Shown: in pieces, positions 27,630 through 36,137 of the stretch | Position numbering within the stretch: position 1 is the first letter of the stretch | Layout of the letters: every line of letters begins with the position of its first letter | Source of the DNA: RYN-230 sp963851025 | GTDB lineage: Bacteria; Actinomycetota; Actinomycetes; Streptosporangiales; Streptosporangiaceae | Direction of reading: 5' to 3' | Assembly: GCA_963851025.1 (NCBI GenBank) | Contig: CAWKOA010000008.1 | Coordinates: forward strand, 186,001-250,000 | Length of the DNA: 64,000 nt | Made by a program: the position numbers and the translations under genes | Notes under the pieces: model-generated | What the model saw: only the letters and a program-made list of their open reading frames with translations | Database searches by the model: none | What the model was told of the DNA's origin: nothing

Positions 27630-28664
27630 GTGAGCACCGTCTACGAGGTGGCGGACCGGGCCGGGGTGTCCACGGCGACCGTGTCGCGGGTCATTCACGG
27701 CTCCAACCTCGTCCACCCGGACACCAGGGAGCGTGTCCTGGCCGTCATCGAGGAACTGGGTTACGTGCCGGACGGCTCGGCCCAGGGCCTGAGCCGCCGC
27801 CGCAAAGACATCATCGGCCTGGCCGCCCTGGAACGCGGCGTGACCGAGGTCGGCATCGAGAAGAACAGCCCGCTGTTCATGGACGAGCTGGTGCACGCGG
27901 TCGAGTCCGTGCTGCGCGGCACGGACTGCTCGCTGCTGCTCACGTTCGGCCCGGCCGGCGAGCCGTTCCAGCGGCGGATCAGGTCGCTGTCCGGCAAGGT
28001 TGACGGGCTGCTGGTGGCGGAGGAAGTGATGCCGCCCGGCCAGCTGCGGGCACTGGCCCGGCGTATCCCGGTGGTCGCCATCGCGGGCCGCCGGGACGAG
28101 ACGGGACTGGACGTCGTGGCCGTGGACAACGCCGCCGGGATGCGGGCGCTGGCCCGGCACCTGATCGGGGATCACGGCTACCGGCGCCTCGGGTTCCTGG
28201 CCGGCCCGGCCGACTCCCCCGACGCGCGGGAACGGCTGGAAGTGTTCCGGCAGGCCGTGGCGGAGCATCCGGGCTGCGTGCTGGACCCGGTGCTGGAAGG
28301 CGACTTCTCGGAGGCGAGCGGCGCGGCCGCGGCCCGCACGTTGCGCGCGCTGAACCCCGCCCCGGAGGTCGTGGCCTGCGCCAACGACCAGATGGCCATC
28401 GGCGTGCTGCTGCAGCTCCAGGAGTCCGGCGCGGCCATCCCCGGCGACATGGCCGTGACCGGGTTCGACGACATCTACGCCAGCCGGGTGGTGGCCCCGC
28501 CGCTGACCACCGTGGGGCAGCCGTTCCGCGAGCTCGGCCACCGGGCCGCCCAGCGGCTGCGGGCCCGGATCGAGGACCGGGACCTGCCCGCGCTCACGGA
28601 GATCCTGCCCACCAGATGCGTGATCCGGGCCAGCTGCGGCTGCCCGCCCGCGGGGACGCGTTAA
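27630..28664 (+). CDS. LacI-family transcriptional repressor
   Basis: About 344 aa. N-terminal helix-turn-helix and hinge (STVYEVADRAGVSTATVSRV, residues 2-21) and a periplasmic-binding-protein-like effector domain ending in TRCVIRASCGCPP. GTG at 27630 puts the HTH at the usual distance from the N-terminus; the open frame continues upstream but only through low-complexity sequence. It precedes the GH16 glucanase gene by about 90 bp on the same strand, and the two operators upstream suggest autoregulation in response to beta-glucan oligosaccharides. Confidence 0.9.
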   Translation: MSTVYEVADRAGVSTATVSRVIHGSNLVHPDTRERVLAVIEELGYVPDGSAQGLSRRRKDIIGLAALERGVTEVGIEKNSPLFMDELVHAVESVLRGTDCSLLLTFGPAGEPFQRRIRSLSGKVDGLLVAEEVMPPGQLRALARRIPVVAIAGRRDETGLDVVAVDNAAGMRALARHLIGDHGYRRLGFLAGPADSPDARERLEVFRQAVAEHPGCVLDPVLEGDFSEASGAAAARTLRALNPAPEVVACANDQMAIGVLLQLQESGAAIPGDMAVTGFDDIYASRVVAPPLTTVGQPFRELGHRAAQRLRARIEDRDLPALTEILPTRCVIRASCGCPPAGTR

Positions 28665-28754
28665 GCGGCCCGCCCCCACCGACCCCGACGTCCACGGCCG
28701 GACATACCGGCCCAGGCGGGCCCCCGCCGCCCGCCGAACAGAAGGGAGAACCGG

Positions 28755-30281
28755 ATGCAACCAACCCCCCGGATGCGACGAGGCCTCCGGATCCGACCAC
28801 CCCGGCGCGCGGTCCTGGCCGCGGGAGCGGCGGCCACCGCGTTACTGGCCGCCACGCTGACCAGCCTGACCTTCGCGGCCAGCAGCTCGGCGACGACCGT
28901 CCCGGGGCCGCCTGCCGGCTGGACCACCACCTACAGCGACTCGTTCTCCGGGGCCGCGGGCAGCGGTGTCGACTCCGGCTGGACGTACGACACCGGCACC
29001 CAGTACAACGGCACCGGCTGCACGGCCCAGTACGGGACGGGCGAGGTGGAGAACAACACCAGCTCGACCGCGAACGTCTCCGAGGACGGCAGCGGGCACC
29101 TGAACATCACCGCGGTCAACTCGGGCGGCTCGTGGACCTCGGGCCGGATCGAGACGACCAGCGACAGCTTCGCGGCCCCGGCGGGCGGCGAGATGGAGGT
29201 CACCGCCTCCATCAAGCAGCCCAACCCGTCCAGCGGCGTCGGCTACTGGCCCGCGTTCTGGATGCTCGGTGCTGGCTTCCGGTCCAGCGGCGCGGGCACG
29301 TCCGGGACCATGAACTGCGCGAACTGGCCTTCCACCGGCGAGATCGACATCATGGAGGACGTCAACGGGCTGTCCGAGCACTCCGGCACCTTCCACTGCG
29401 GCGTCGATCCGGGTGGCGCGTGCAACGAGACCACCGGGCTGGGCAGCGGCCTGCAGTCCTGCTCCGGCTGCCAGAGCGGGTACAACACCTACTCGGCCAT
29501 CGTGAACCGCACCAACACCAGCAACGAGTCGATCACCTTCTACCTGAACGGGACCGCCTACTACACGGTCACGGAGAGCCAGGTCGGCACCGCGACCTGG
29601 CAGGCCGCCGTGGATCACGGGTTCTTCCTGATCCTGGACCTGGCCATGGGCGGCGCCTACCCGAACGCCATCTGCGGCTGCGGCTCACCGACGTCCGCGA
29701 CCAGTTCCGGCGCGGCGATGAGCGTCGGCTACGTGGCCGTGTACCAGACCAGCGGCTCCGGCGCCTCGCCCACGCCCACCCCGACACCGACCCCCACACC
29801 GACCGCGACCAGCACGTCGGGCAGCGGGGGCGGCACGTCCTGCTCCACGACCGCGACCGCGGACATCTCGGCCGACTGTTACAAGGGCTCGTCCGGCACC
29901 GTCTCGGTCACCGCGGCCAGCGGCGACAGCAACCCGTCAGGCGTCGATGGGAATCAGGCGGCCCAGCTCAAGACCGGCCAGTACCTGGAGTATCCGGGGA
30001 TCAATTTCGGCTCGGGATCCAGCCAGTTCGATGCCCGGGTGGCCTCCGGCGCGGCCGGCGGGGTGAGCGGCCTGGTCGAGGTGGTGCTCGACAATCCGTC
30101 GAATGCGCCGGTGGGCAGCTTCGCGGTCGGTAATACCGGCGGCTGGAGCAGCTGGAAGACCGTCCCGGCCAATATCTCCAAGGTGACCGGGACCCACACG
30201 GTCTACCTGGAGTTCTCCTCGGGCGCGTCGGGCAGTCCGCCCTTCGTGAGCCTGCACTACTTCAGCTTCCCGACGTCCTGA
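28755..30281 (+). CDS. Secreted GH16 endo-beta-glucanase with C-terminal CBM6-like domain
   Basis: 508 aa. A twin-Arg/Ala-rich signal (PPRRAVLAAGAAATALLAA) precedes a GH16 jelly-roll domain. The catalytic ExDxxE is GEIDIMED, with E196, D198 and E201 as nucleophile, helper and acid/base. WPAFWMLG and the WQAAVDHGFFLILDLAMGGA region fit laminarinase/beta-1,3(4)-glucanases. A PTPTPTPTPTPTAT linker joins a C-terminal beta-sandwich (residues ~385-508) resembling CBM6. It is probably induced through the upstream LacI protein and degrades beta-glucans outside the cell. Confidence 0.92.
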   Translation: MQPTPRMRRGLRIRPPRRAVLAAGAAATALLAATLTSLTFAASSSATTVPGPPAGWTTTYSDSFSGAAGSGVDSGWTYDTGTQYNGTGCTAQYGTGEVENNTSSTANVSEDGSGHLNITAVNSGGSWTSGRIETTSDSFAAPAGGEMEVTASIKQPNPSSGVGYWPAFWMLGAGFRSSGAGTSGTMNCANWPSTGEIDIMEDVNGLSEHSGTFHCGVDPGGACNETTGLGSGLQSCSGCQSGYNTYSAIVNRTNTSNESITFYLNGTAYYTVTESQVGTATWQAAVDHGFFLILDLAMGGAYPNAICGCGSPTSATSSGAAMSVGYVAVYQTSGSGASPTPTPTPTPTPTATSTSGSGGGTSCSTTATADISADCYKGSSGTVSVTAASGDSNPSGVDGNQAAQLKTGQYLEYPGINFGSGSSQFDARVASGAAGGVSGLVEVVLDNPSNAPVGSFAVGNTGGWSSWKTVPANISKVTGTHTVYLEFSSGASGSPPFVSLHYFSFPTS

Positions 30282-30287
30282 CCGGGC

Positions 30288-30318
30288 GCGGGCCTGGTCA
30301 CTCGCTGGCCAGGCCCGC
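30288..30318. terminator. Hairpin after GH16 gene
   Basis: Arms GCGGGCCTGG and CCAGGCCCGC (30288-30297, 30309-30318) around an 11-nt loop, just after the GH16 stop and between convergent genes. No T-run. Confidence 0.6.
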
Positions 30319-30396
30319 CCCGCACTCCTGGCGCGGGTCCGCGATCCCTCCCGCGGGCCCGCGCCACCCCACCGGCGCGAGCCCGGGCCGCGGGTC

Positions 30397-31272
30397 TTAC
30401 CAGATGGCCTTGCCCGTGCCCGGCACCCGCCAGGCACCCTCGGCCACGACCAGCGCCTCGCCGCCCAGCAGCACGTCGTTCCCGTCGAGGGCCACCCGGA
30501 CCAGCCCGCCGCGCGCGGACAGCTGCCGGCCGGTCAGCGGCTGCCGGCCCAGCCGGGCGATCCAGTACGGCCCCAGCGCGCAGTGCGCGGATCCCGTCAC
30601 GGCATCTTCCGCCCCGGTCGCCACGTGGAAGAAACGGGACACGAAGTCGGCCGTGTCGTCCGCGGTGAGATCGGCCTCCCCGGCCAGGTCCTCGCGCACC
30701 GCGGTGACGATCACGCCGCGCACCGGCAGTTCCCGCAGCGCCCCCAGGTCCAGCTCGAGGTCGCGCACGGTGGCCGGGGCATCGAGCACCGCCATCACGT
30801 CCAGGTCGTTGCGGAGCATCCCGGTCACCGGGACCGGCAGCAGCGCCCGCACCGCCTCGGCCAGCCCCTCGTCCGCCAGCGGCTCGGGGGCCAGGCTGGG
30901 GAAGCGCAGCTGCACGAACTCCCCCGCGTCCACGGCCTCGAGCGGCCCGTACCGGGTGTCGAACCGGATCCGGTCCCCCACGGCGTGCCCGTCGTCGAGC
31001 AGCACCCGGGCCGCGGCCAGCGTGCCGTGACCGCACAGGTCCAGCTCGCCGTGGGCGGTGAACCAGCGCAGCCCGAACCGGCCCGGCTCGCCCGCCGGCC
31101 AGACCACCGCGGTCGCGGGCTGGTTCAGCTCGGTCCCGATCGCCGCCCCGAACTCGTCGTCCGGCTCGCCCTCCAGCACCAGGACCGCTGCGGAATTCCC
31201 GGCGAACGGAACCGACGTGAACGCATCCACCTGGAACAGCCGCGCAGTCGTCACCGTCCCATCATCGCGCAC
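30397..31272 (-). CDS. PhzF-family isomerase/epimerase
   Basis: About 291 aa, two-domain PhzF fold. It shows QVDAFTSVPFAGNSAAV, the catalytic glutamate E48 in GTELNQPATAVV, LDLCGHGTLAAA and EDAVTGSAHCALGPYW. PhzF relatives isomerise or epimerise small acids; most stand-alone copies have no known substrate and no phenazine genes are nearby. GTG at 31272 is used; a second GTG at 31254 would start VTTARLFQVDAFT. It is divergent from the methyltransferase gene at 31388. Confidence 0.87.
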   Translation of the reverse strand: MRDDGTVTTARLFQVDAFTSVPFAGNSAAVLVLEGEPDDEFGAAIGTELNQPATAVVWPAGEPGRFGLRWFTAHGELDLCGHGTLAAARVLLDDGHAVGDRIRFDTRYGPLEAVDAGEFVQLRFPSLAPEPLADEGLAEAVRALLPVPVTGMLRNDLDVMAVLDAPATVRDLELDLGALRELPVRGVIVTAVREDLAGEADLTADDTADFVSRFFHVATGAEDAVTGSAHCALGPYWIARLGRQPLTGRQLSARGGLVRVALDGNDVLLGGEALVVAEGAWRVPGTGKAIW

Positions 31273-31387
31273 CCGTCCCCGCGCGCACGGCAGGCCGGCG
31301 GCTGCCGCGATCCGGTCCGCCCCGTTTTTTCCGCAACGAGAACCTGGCCCGGGTATCCCGCCGCCCCCCGCGTGACAGACTTGCGGG

Positions 31388-32014
31388 GTGGGCGTCTACG
31401 GGGATCAGGTGCTGCCCCGTGCCCTTGATCTGTGCATGCGCGGCGCGGACGTCCGCCAGGTGCGGGCCCGGGTCACCGCCGGGATGGCCGGCGTGGTGCT
31501 CGAGATCGGCTTCGGGTCCGGGCTGAACGTGCCGCACTACCCGGCAGGGGTGACCCAGGTCCTGGCCGTGGACCCGGCGACCGTCGGCCGGCGCCTGGCC
31601 GCCACCCGGATCGCCGCCCACGCCGTGCCGGTCGAGTTCATCGGGACCGACGCCCAGGCGCTGGCCGCCGGCGACGAGAGCGCCGACTTCGTGCTCAGCA
31701 CGTGGACGCTGTGCACGATCCCGGACCCGGGCCGGGCGCTCGCCGAGGCGTACCGGGTGCTGCGGCCCGGCGGTGAGCTGCACTTCGTGGAGCACGGCCT
31801 GTCCCCCGACCCGGGGGTGGCCCGGGTCCAGCGCCGGCTCACCCCCGTGCACCGGCGAGTCGTGGGCGGCTGCCACCTGGACCGGCCGATCGCGGACCTG
31901 CTGGCAGGCGCCGGGTTCCGGCTGACCCGGCTGGAGAACTACTACTTCCACCGGCCGCGCGCCGTGGGCTACACCTTCGAGGGCGTCGCGGCCAAACCGC
32001 TGGAGGCGGCGTAG
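31388..32014 (+). CDS. Class I SAM-dependent methyltransferase (METTL7/UbiE-like)
   Basis: 208 aa. SAM motif I is VVLEIGFGSGLNVPHYP (about residues 36-52); motif LRPGGELHFVEHGLSPDPGVARVQRRLTP is split over residues ~124-152 and resembles phospholipid/thiol methyltransferase-like proteins. GTG start. It stands between PhzF and a repeat-rich non-coding stretch, with no partner gene to indicate the substrate. Confidence 0.82.
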   Translation: MGVYGDQVLPRALDLCMRGADVRQVRARVTAGMAGVVLEIGFGSGLNVPHYPAGVTQVLAVDPATVGRRLAATRIAAHAVPVEFIGTDAQALAAGDESADFVLSTWTLCTIPDPGRALAEAYRVLRPGGELHFVEHGLSPDPGVARVQRRLTPVHRRVVGGCHLDRPIADLLAGAGFRLTRLENYYFHRPRAVGYTFEGVAAKPLEAA

Positions 32015-32662
32015 CGCGCCCAGCCGCGCCAGCGCATCTTGCTGTTATCAGCAGTCCGGGCCGGGCCCGACCGGCCCGGCCGGGCCCTCAGCGCGGATCC
32101 TGACCGTGTGTGTGCTCCCTCAGTAGCACGATCATGTTGCTGTTATCACGCACAGCGTGCCCTCAGGGCGACACCCCGCGCACAGGCACCCCCTCATCGG
32201 CGTCCAGTGCTTGTTGCTGTTATCAGCTGTTCTGGCTCGTTGCTGTTATCAGCTTTTCTGGCTTGGCCGTCCGCGCCGCACCCGCCTCCCCCGAACGCCG
32301 TTCTGTGGATAACCATCAGCAGTTACGATCCGACCCCCCAGAGGGGGTCTAAATCGAACTGGGAATCGAGTGCGGTGGCCCGTGGGGCCAGCGGGGCGCC
32401 GCCGAGAGGCCGGCAACTCGAGGGGCCAGCGGCCGGGGGTGGGGGGCGGCGGGGAGGGCTGAGGCTTCCCATGTCCGGCCGTCCGGGGTGGGCCGGGGTT
32501 CCTCACGGTGGGTTCTTGCTGTTATCAGGGAGGGGCCGGGCGGAGGCACGCCGACCTGGCCAGCGCATCTTGCTGTTATCACGTCCGGGCCGGTCTGGCT
32601 CGCGCCCCTCCGTGGGGACCCGGCCAGCGCATGGTGTTCTGTCAGCCGTTCCGGCCCGTCTC
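32015..32662. other. 648-bp non-coding stretch with dispersed 12-mer direct repeats
   Basis: Between the convergent methyltransferase genes. Codon statistics of every open frame look wrong and no start is supported. It carries six exact TTGCTGTTATCA copies and a TGTGGATAA sequence at about 32304-32312. No other feature is recognised. Confidence 0.7.
32039..32581 (+). repeat. Six identical direct repeats TTGCTGTTATCA
   Basis: Copies begin at 32039, 32137, 32214, 32240, 32516 and 32570, all in the same orientation, with gaps of 86, 65, 14, 264 and 42 nt. The first and last share a longer context (CCAGCGCATC before the 12-mer and TCCGGGCCGG shortly after). Spacing is irregular, unlike a CRISPR. 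They could be protein-binding sites, iteron-like, or the debris of an interspersed repeat. Confidence 0.85.
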
Positions 32663-33433
32663 TCAGCGCGGGCGCCGCCCGATGAACAGGTGCGCGGGCA
32701 TTCCTTCACCGGCGCCGCTCCCGGCCTGGTTCTCGCCGGCGAACCGTGCCTCGGGCTCGAACCCGGCGTCCGCCAGCAGCCGCAGCCACAGATCGCGGCG
32801 GAAGGCACCCAGCCGGTGGGCCTCGCGGACGACCTGGACCGTGCCGTCCGCCTGCCGCAGGGTGAACTCGTATTCCACCCGGATCCAGTCGTCGGCGGGA
32901 TCCGGGTCCCAGGTCCACTCACGAAAGCTGCCCTGGCGCCCCGTGGCGTCGGTGCTCCCGCCGCCGCCCGACCCGGCCTGGAACGTCTCGGCGGTGTAAT
33001 CCGGCACGAACACCGCCATCCCGCCCGGCCGGCAGTGCGCGAACGCCGTCGCGATGAGCTGCCGCAGGTCATCCGCGTCGGTCACGTAGTCCACCGCGTC
33101 GTGCACCAGGACGGCGTCGAACATCCGGCCCAGCCGGATCGTGCGCATGTCTCCCTGACGGTGCGCGCACCCGGGATTGAGCCTTCGCGACACGGCCAGC
33201 ATCCCGGCCGACAGGTTGACGAGCGTGAGGTCCAGCCGGTCTTTCAGGTGCACCGCGACGTGACCGCCGCCGCTGCCCAGATCGAGCACCTCGCGGACCT
33301 CGATGGCCGCCGAGGTGAACAGCTCGGCCAGATAGGCGGCCTCCGCCGCGTACTCGCCCGGCGGTGAGATCAGCGGCCACCAGTCCGCCAGCTCCTGGTA
33401 GAGGCGGTACTCCCCCGGCATGCCAGCCATCAT
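32663..33433 (-). CDS. SAM-dependent methyltransferase
   Basis: About 256 aa. It starts MMAGMPGEYRLYQELADWWP and has SAM motif I VREVLDLGSGGGHVAVHL, acidic turn LVNLSAGML and motif III HCRPGGMAVFVPDY. Class I methyltransferase of the Methyltransf_25/11 kind; substrate unknown. ATG at 33433, 33430 or 33421 are all possible. It follows the MshC-like gene by 65 bp on the same strand; the spacer contains 15-bp tandem repeats. Confidence 0.82.
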   Translation of the reverse strand: MMAGMPGEYRLYQELADWWPLISPPGEYAAEAAYLAELFTSAAIEVREVLDLGSGGGHVAVHLKDRLDLTLVNLSAGMLAVSRRLNPGCAHRQGDMRTIRLGRMFDAVLVHDAVDYVTDADDLRQLIATAFAHCRPGGMAVFVPDYTAETFQAGSGGGGSTDATGRQGSFREWTWDPDPADDWIRVEYEFTLRQADGTVQVVREAHRLGAFRRDLWLRLLADAGFEPEARFAGENQAGSGAGEGMPAHLFIGRRPR

Positions 33434-33446
33434 GCCGTACCTGGGC

Positions 33447-33498
33447 GACGGTGCTGCGGACGGCGGTGCTGCGGACGACGGTGCTGCGGACGGCTGCG
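33447..33498. repeat. 15-bp tandem repeats between mshC-like and methyltransferase genes
   Basis: Imperfect units of GAC-GGC/GAC-GGTGCTGCG repeated three to four times. The open frame of the methyltransferase continues through them (Ser/Ala/Pro-rich), so they may be a variable N-terminal extension or just spacer. Confidence 0.55.
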
Positions 33499-34671
33499 CT
33501 ACCAGAGGCCGAGCAGGCTGCCGAGGACCCGGGCGGCCTGGCCCCCGCTGTCCTCCGCGACGCGCAGGGCCGCAGGCACATCCAGGTCCCTGGCCAGTGC
33601 CTCGTGCACGGCTTCCAGCGCCGGGCTGTCCGGGCCCGCCCCGCCGGATGATCCGGCCGGGGTGCGTTCTGGCCGCCCGGCCGCCTCCTGCAGCCGTTCC
33701 AGCCGGGCGGCCGCGGCGTCCAGGCCGGCCCGGTCGTAGTCCCAGTCCGCGTCCCACCGGCGGTCCAGGATCAGCAGCCGGATCGCGGCGGCCGGGTAGT
33801 CCTTGAGCAGGTCGCCCGCCAGGACCAGGTTCCCCGACGATTTGGCCATCTTGGCCCCGCCCACCCGGACCACGCCGACGTTCATCCGGGCGCGCGCGAA
33901 CGGGGTCACCCCGGTGAACGTCTCGGCCAGGGCCGCCTGGTAGGCGTGGTGCGGGAAGCGGAGATCGCCGCCGCCCGCGTGGACGTCGATCGCCGGGCCG
34001 AACGCGTGCAGTGCCATCGCCGCGCACTCCGCGTGCCAGCCGGGCCGGCCCGGGCCCCAGGGGCTTTCCCAGGCGGGCTGCTCCCCGGCCGACGCCTGCC
34101 AGACGGCCACGTCGAACGGGTCGTCCTTGCGCGGGTCCTCCGGGTGGTCACCGAACTCCGCGGCGAGACGCTGGGCCTCACCGTGGCCCAGACCGCCCTC
34201 CCCGGCCGCGGCGCGGGCGGCCGACGCGCCCCGGAAGTACACGTGGCCGTCCCGCTCGTAAGCGGCGCCGCGGGCCAGCAGCCCGGCGGCCAGCGCGATG
34301 ACCTGGCCGATGTAGACGTGCGCCCGGGGCTGCAGGGCCGGCGGCCGGACCCCGAGCGCGGCCATGTCCTGATCGAAATAGAACTGCTGGATGGCGGCGA
34401 ACCGCCCGACCGGGGCCCCCGCCCGGCCCGCGGCGGCCAGCAGCACGTCGTCGACGTCGGTCACGTTGCGGCACACGATCACCTCGGTGCCGTCCGCGCC
34501 CAGCACCCGGGCCAGCGTGTCGACCCAGATGAACGTGGCCGCGTGACCGAGGTGCGTGACGTCGTAGGGCGTGATCCCGCAGGCGTACACGCGGGCCCGC
34601 CCGGCCAGCGGAAGCGCGGTACCGCCTAGCTGCGCGACCCTCGGCCGCCCTGCGGCCAGCACCTGTCCCAT
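33499..34671 (-). CDS. mshC: MshC-like cysteine:glucosaminyl-inositol ligase (mycothiol biosynthesis)
   Basis: About 390 aa class I cysteinyl-tRNA-synthetase relative that joins cysteine to GlcN-inositol in mycothiol synthesis. The HIGH region reads YACGITPYDVTHLGHAATFI, in which GITPYD is characteristic of MshC rather than CysS; GWHAECAAM and the HH of FPHHAYQ supply zinc ligands; the KMSKS loop is KMAKSSGNLV. It lacks the tRNA-binding tail. ATG at 34671 is chosen over an upstream TTG because of GGGGG at suitable spacing. It is slightly short for the family and not with its usual neighbours, so a paralogue with another acceptor is possible. Confidence 0.78.
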   Translation of the reverse strand: MGQVLAAGRPRVAQLGGTALPLAGRARVYACGITPYDVTHLGHAATFIWVDTLARVLGADGTEVIVCRNVTDVDDVLLAAAGRAGAPVGRFAAIQQFYFDQDMAALGVRPPALQPRAHVYIGQVIALAAGLLARGAAYERDGHVYFRGASAARAAAGEGGLGHGEAQRLAAEFGDHPEDPRKDDPFDVAVWQASAGEQPAWESPWGPGRPGWHAECAAMALHAFGPAIDVHAGGGDLRFPHHAYQAALAETFTGVTPFARARMNVGVVRVGGAKMAKSSGNLVLAGDLLKDYPAAAIRLLILDRRWDADWDYDRAGLDAAAARLERLQEAAGRPERTPAGSSGGAGPDSPALEAVHEALARDLDVPAALRVAEDSGGQAARVLGSLLGLW

Positions 34672-34810
34672 TGAACGGCCCCCTGGAGGTGACGACAATC
34701 CCGAGCCTGAGCATATGCGGGCCGCTTCCAGGCCGTTCGCCGCTGATCGTCCTGCAGCGGCGGGACCAACGGCTCTGACGGCTGGCCGCCTCCCGCCGCA
34801 GGCTGATCAT

Positions 34811-36115
34811 GTGAAGCGCATCGTGATCCTGGGCGGCGGCACCGGCGGGACCCTGGCCGCCAACCGGCTGCGGCGGGCGTACGCCCCGCAGGACGCGGAC
34901 ATCGTGGTGGTCGACCAGGACAGTGAGCACGTCTACCAGCCCGGCCTGCTGTTCGTGCCGTTCGGCCGGGCCGACCTGCCTCACCTGGCCCGGCCGCGGC
35001 AGAAGCAGCTGCGGGCCGGCGTCGTCTTCCGCGAGGCCGGGATCGACCACGTCGACCTGGCCGGCAACCGCGTGCACCTCGACGGCGGGCAGGCGCTGGA
35101 CTACGACGTCCTCGTGGTGGCCACCGGCGCCCGGCTGCTGCCGGAGGAAACCGAGGGACTGACCGGCCCGGGCTGGATGAAGGACGTGTTCACGTTCTAC
35201 ACGCCCGACGGCGCGGTCGCGCTGCACGAGGCGCTGGAGCGGTTCACCGGCGGCCGGATCGTGGTCAACGTCATCGACATGCCGATCAAGTGCCCGGTCG
35301 CGCCGCTGGAGTTCTGCTTCCTGGCCGACGACTACTTCCGGCGGCGCGGCCTGCGGGACCGGGTCGGGCTCAGCTACGTCACACCGCTGGACGGCGCCTT
35401 CACCAAGCCGGTCTGCAACCAGGAACTGAGCGGGCTGTTCACCGCCAAGGGCATCGATCTGGTCACGGAGTTCAACACCGGCACCGTCGAGACAGGCACC
35501 GCTGAGGAAGGCACCGCAGAGGCAGGCACGGGCCGGGCGGGCCGCCTGATCTCCTATGACGACCGCGAGGTCCCGTTCGACCTGGCCGTGGTCATCCCGC
35601 TGCACGGGGGCGCCGCCTACGTCGGGCGCTCCCCCGGCCTCGGCGATGAGCTCGGCTTCATCCCCGTCGACCCGGGCACGCTCCAGGCGAAGGCCGCACC
35701 CAACGTGTTCGCCCTCGGCGACGCTACCGACGTCCCGACGTCCAAGGCGGGATCTGTGGCCCACTTCGAGGGCGACATCCTGGCCGCCAACGTGCGCCGT
35801 TTCCTGGCCGGCCAGCCGCTGAGCGGCCGCTTCGACGGGCACACCAACTGCTTCATCGAGACCGGCGCCGGCAAGGCCCTGCTCATCGACTTCAACTACG
35901 ACACCGAGCCGCTCACCGGGCACTACCCGGGCCGCCTCGGCCTGCCCCTGCTCCGCGAGTCCCGCCTGAACCACCTGGGCAAGCTGGCCTTCCAGCAGTT
36001 CTACTGGCACAGCCTGCTGCCCGGTTACGACGTCCCCGGCGTCAGCTCCGCGATGCCCGCCCGGGGCAAGAGCCACCCGCCGGCCCGGGCAGCCGGAACC
36101 AGCGGTCACCGATGA
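34811..36115 (+). CDS. sqr: Sulfide:quinone oxidoreductase-type FAD enzyme
   Basis: About 434 aa flavoprotein that oxidises sulfide to persulfide/polysulfide and passes electrons to quinone at the membrane. N-terminal FAD fold KRIVILGGGTGGTLAANRL; cysteines in IDMPIKCPVAPLEF and FTKPVCNQELSG are positioned like the SQR redox pair; second FAD motif NVFALGDATDVPTSKAG. A 15-residue insertion of ETGTA-EEGTA-EAGTG repeats (35489-35530) looks like slippage. GTG start at 34811. It is the first gene of the sulfur module, followed after 22 bp by the DsrC/TusE-like gene. Confidence 0.87.
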   Translation: MKRIVILGGGTGGTLAANRLRRAYAPQDADIVVVDQDSEHVYQPGLLFVPFGRADLPHLARPRQKQLRAGVVFREAGIDHVDLAGNRVHLDGGQALDYDVLVVATGARLLPEETEGLTGPGWMKDVFTFYTPDGAVALHEALERFTGGRIVVNVIDMPIKCPVAPLEFCFLADDYFRRRGLRDRVGLSYVTPLDGAFTKPVCNQELSGLFTAKGIDLVTEFNTGTVETGTAEEGTAEAGTGRAGRLISYDDREVPFDLAVVIPLHGGAAYVGRSPGLGDELGFIPVDPGTLQAKAAPNVFALGDATDVPTSKAGSVAHFEGDILAANVRRFLAGQPLSGRFDGHTNCFIETGAGKALLIDFNYDTEPLTGHYPGRLGLPLLRESRLNHLGKLAFQQFYWHSLLPGYDVPGVSSAMPARGKSHPPARAAGTSGHR

Positions 36116-36137
36116 TCACATCCAGGAGGTGCTGACC

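Noticed and set aside
30397..31272. Phenazine biosynthesis locus from the PhzF hit
   Set aside because: No other phz genes; stand-alone PhzF homologues are common.
32300..32315. Replication origin suggested by TGTGGATAA and repeats
   Set aside because: Only one DnaA-like box is visible, and no dnaA, dnaN, rep or parAB genes are near.
32039..32581. CRISPR array from the repeated TTGCTGTTATCA
   Set aside because: Repeats are only 12 nt and spacers range from 14 to 264 nt; no cas genes are in the window.
32039..33367. 442-aa plus-strand frame across the repeat region
   Set aside because: Runs antisense through the methyltransferase gene and through direct repeats; amino-acid composition is not protein-like.
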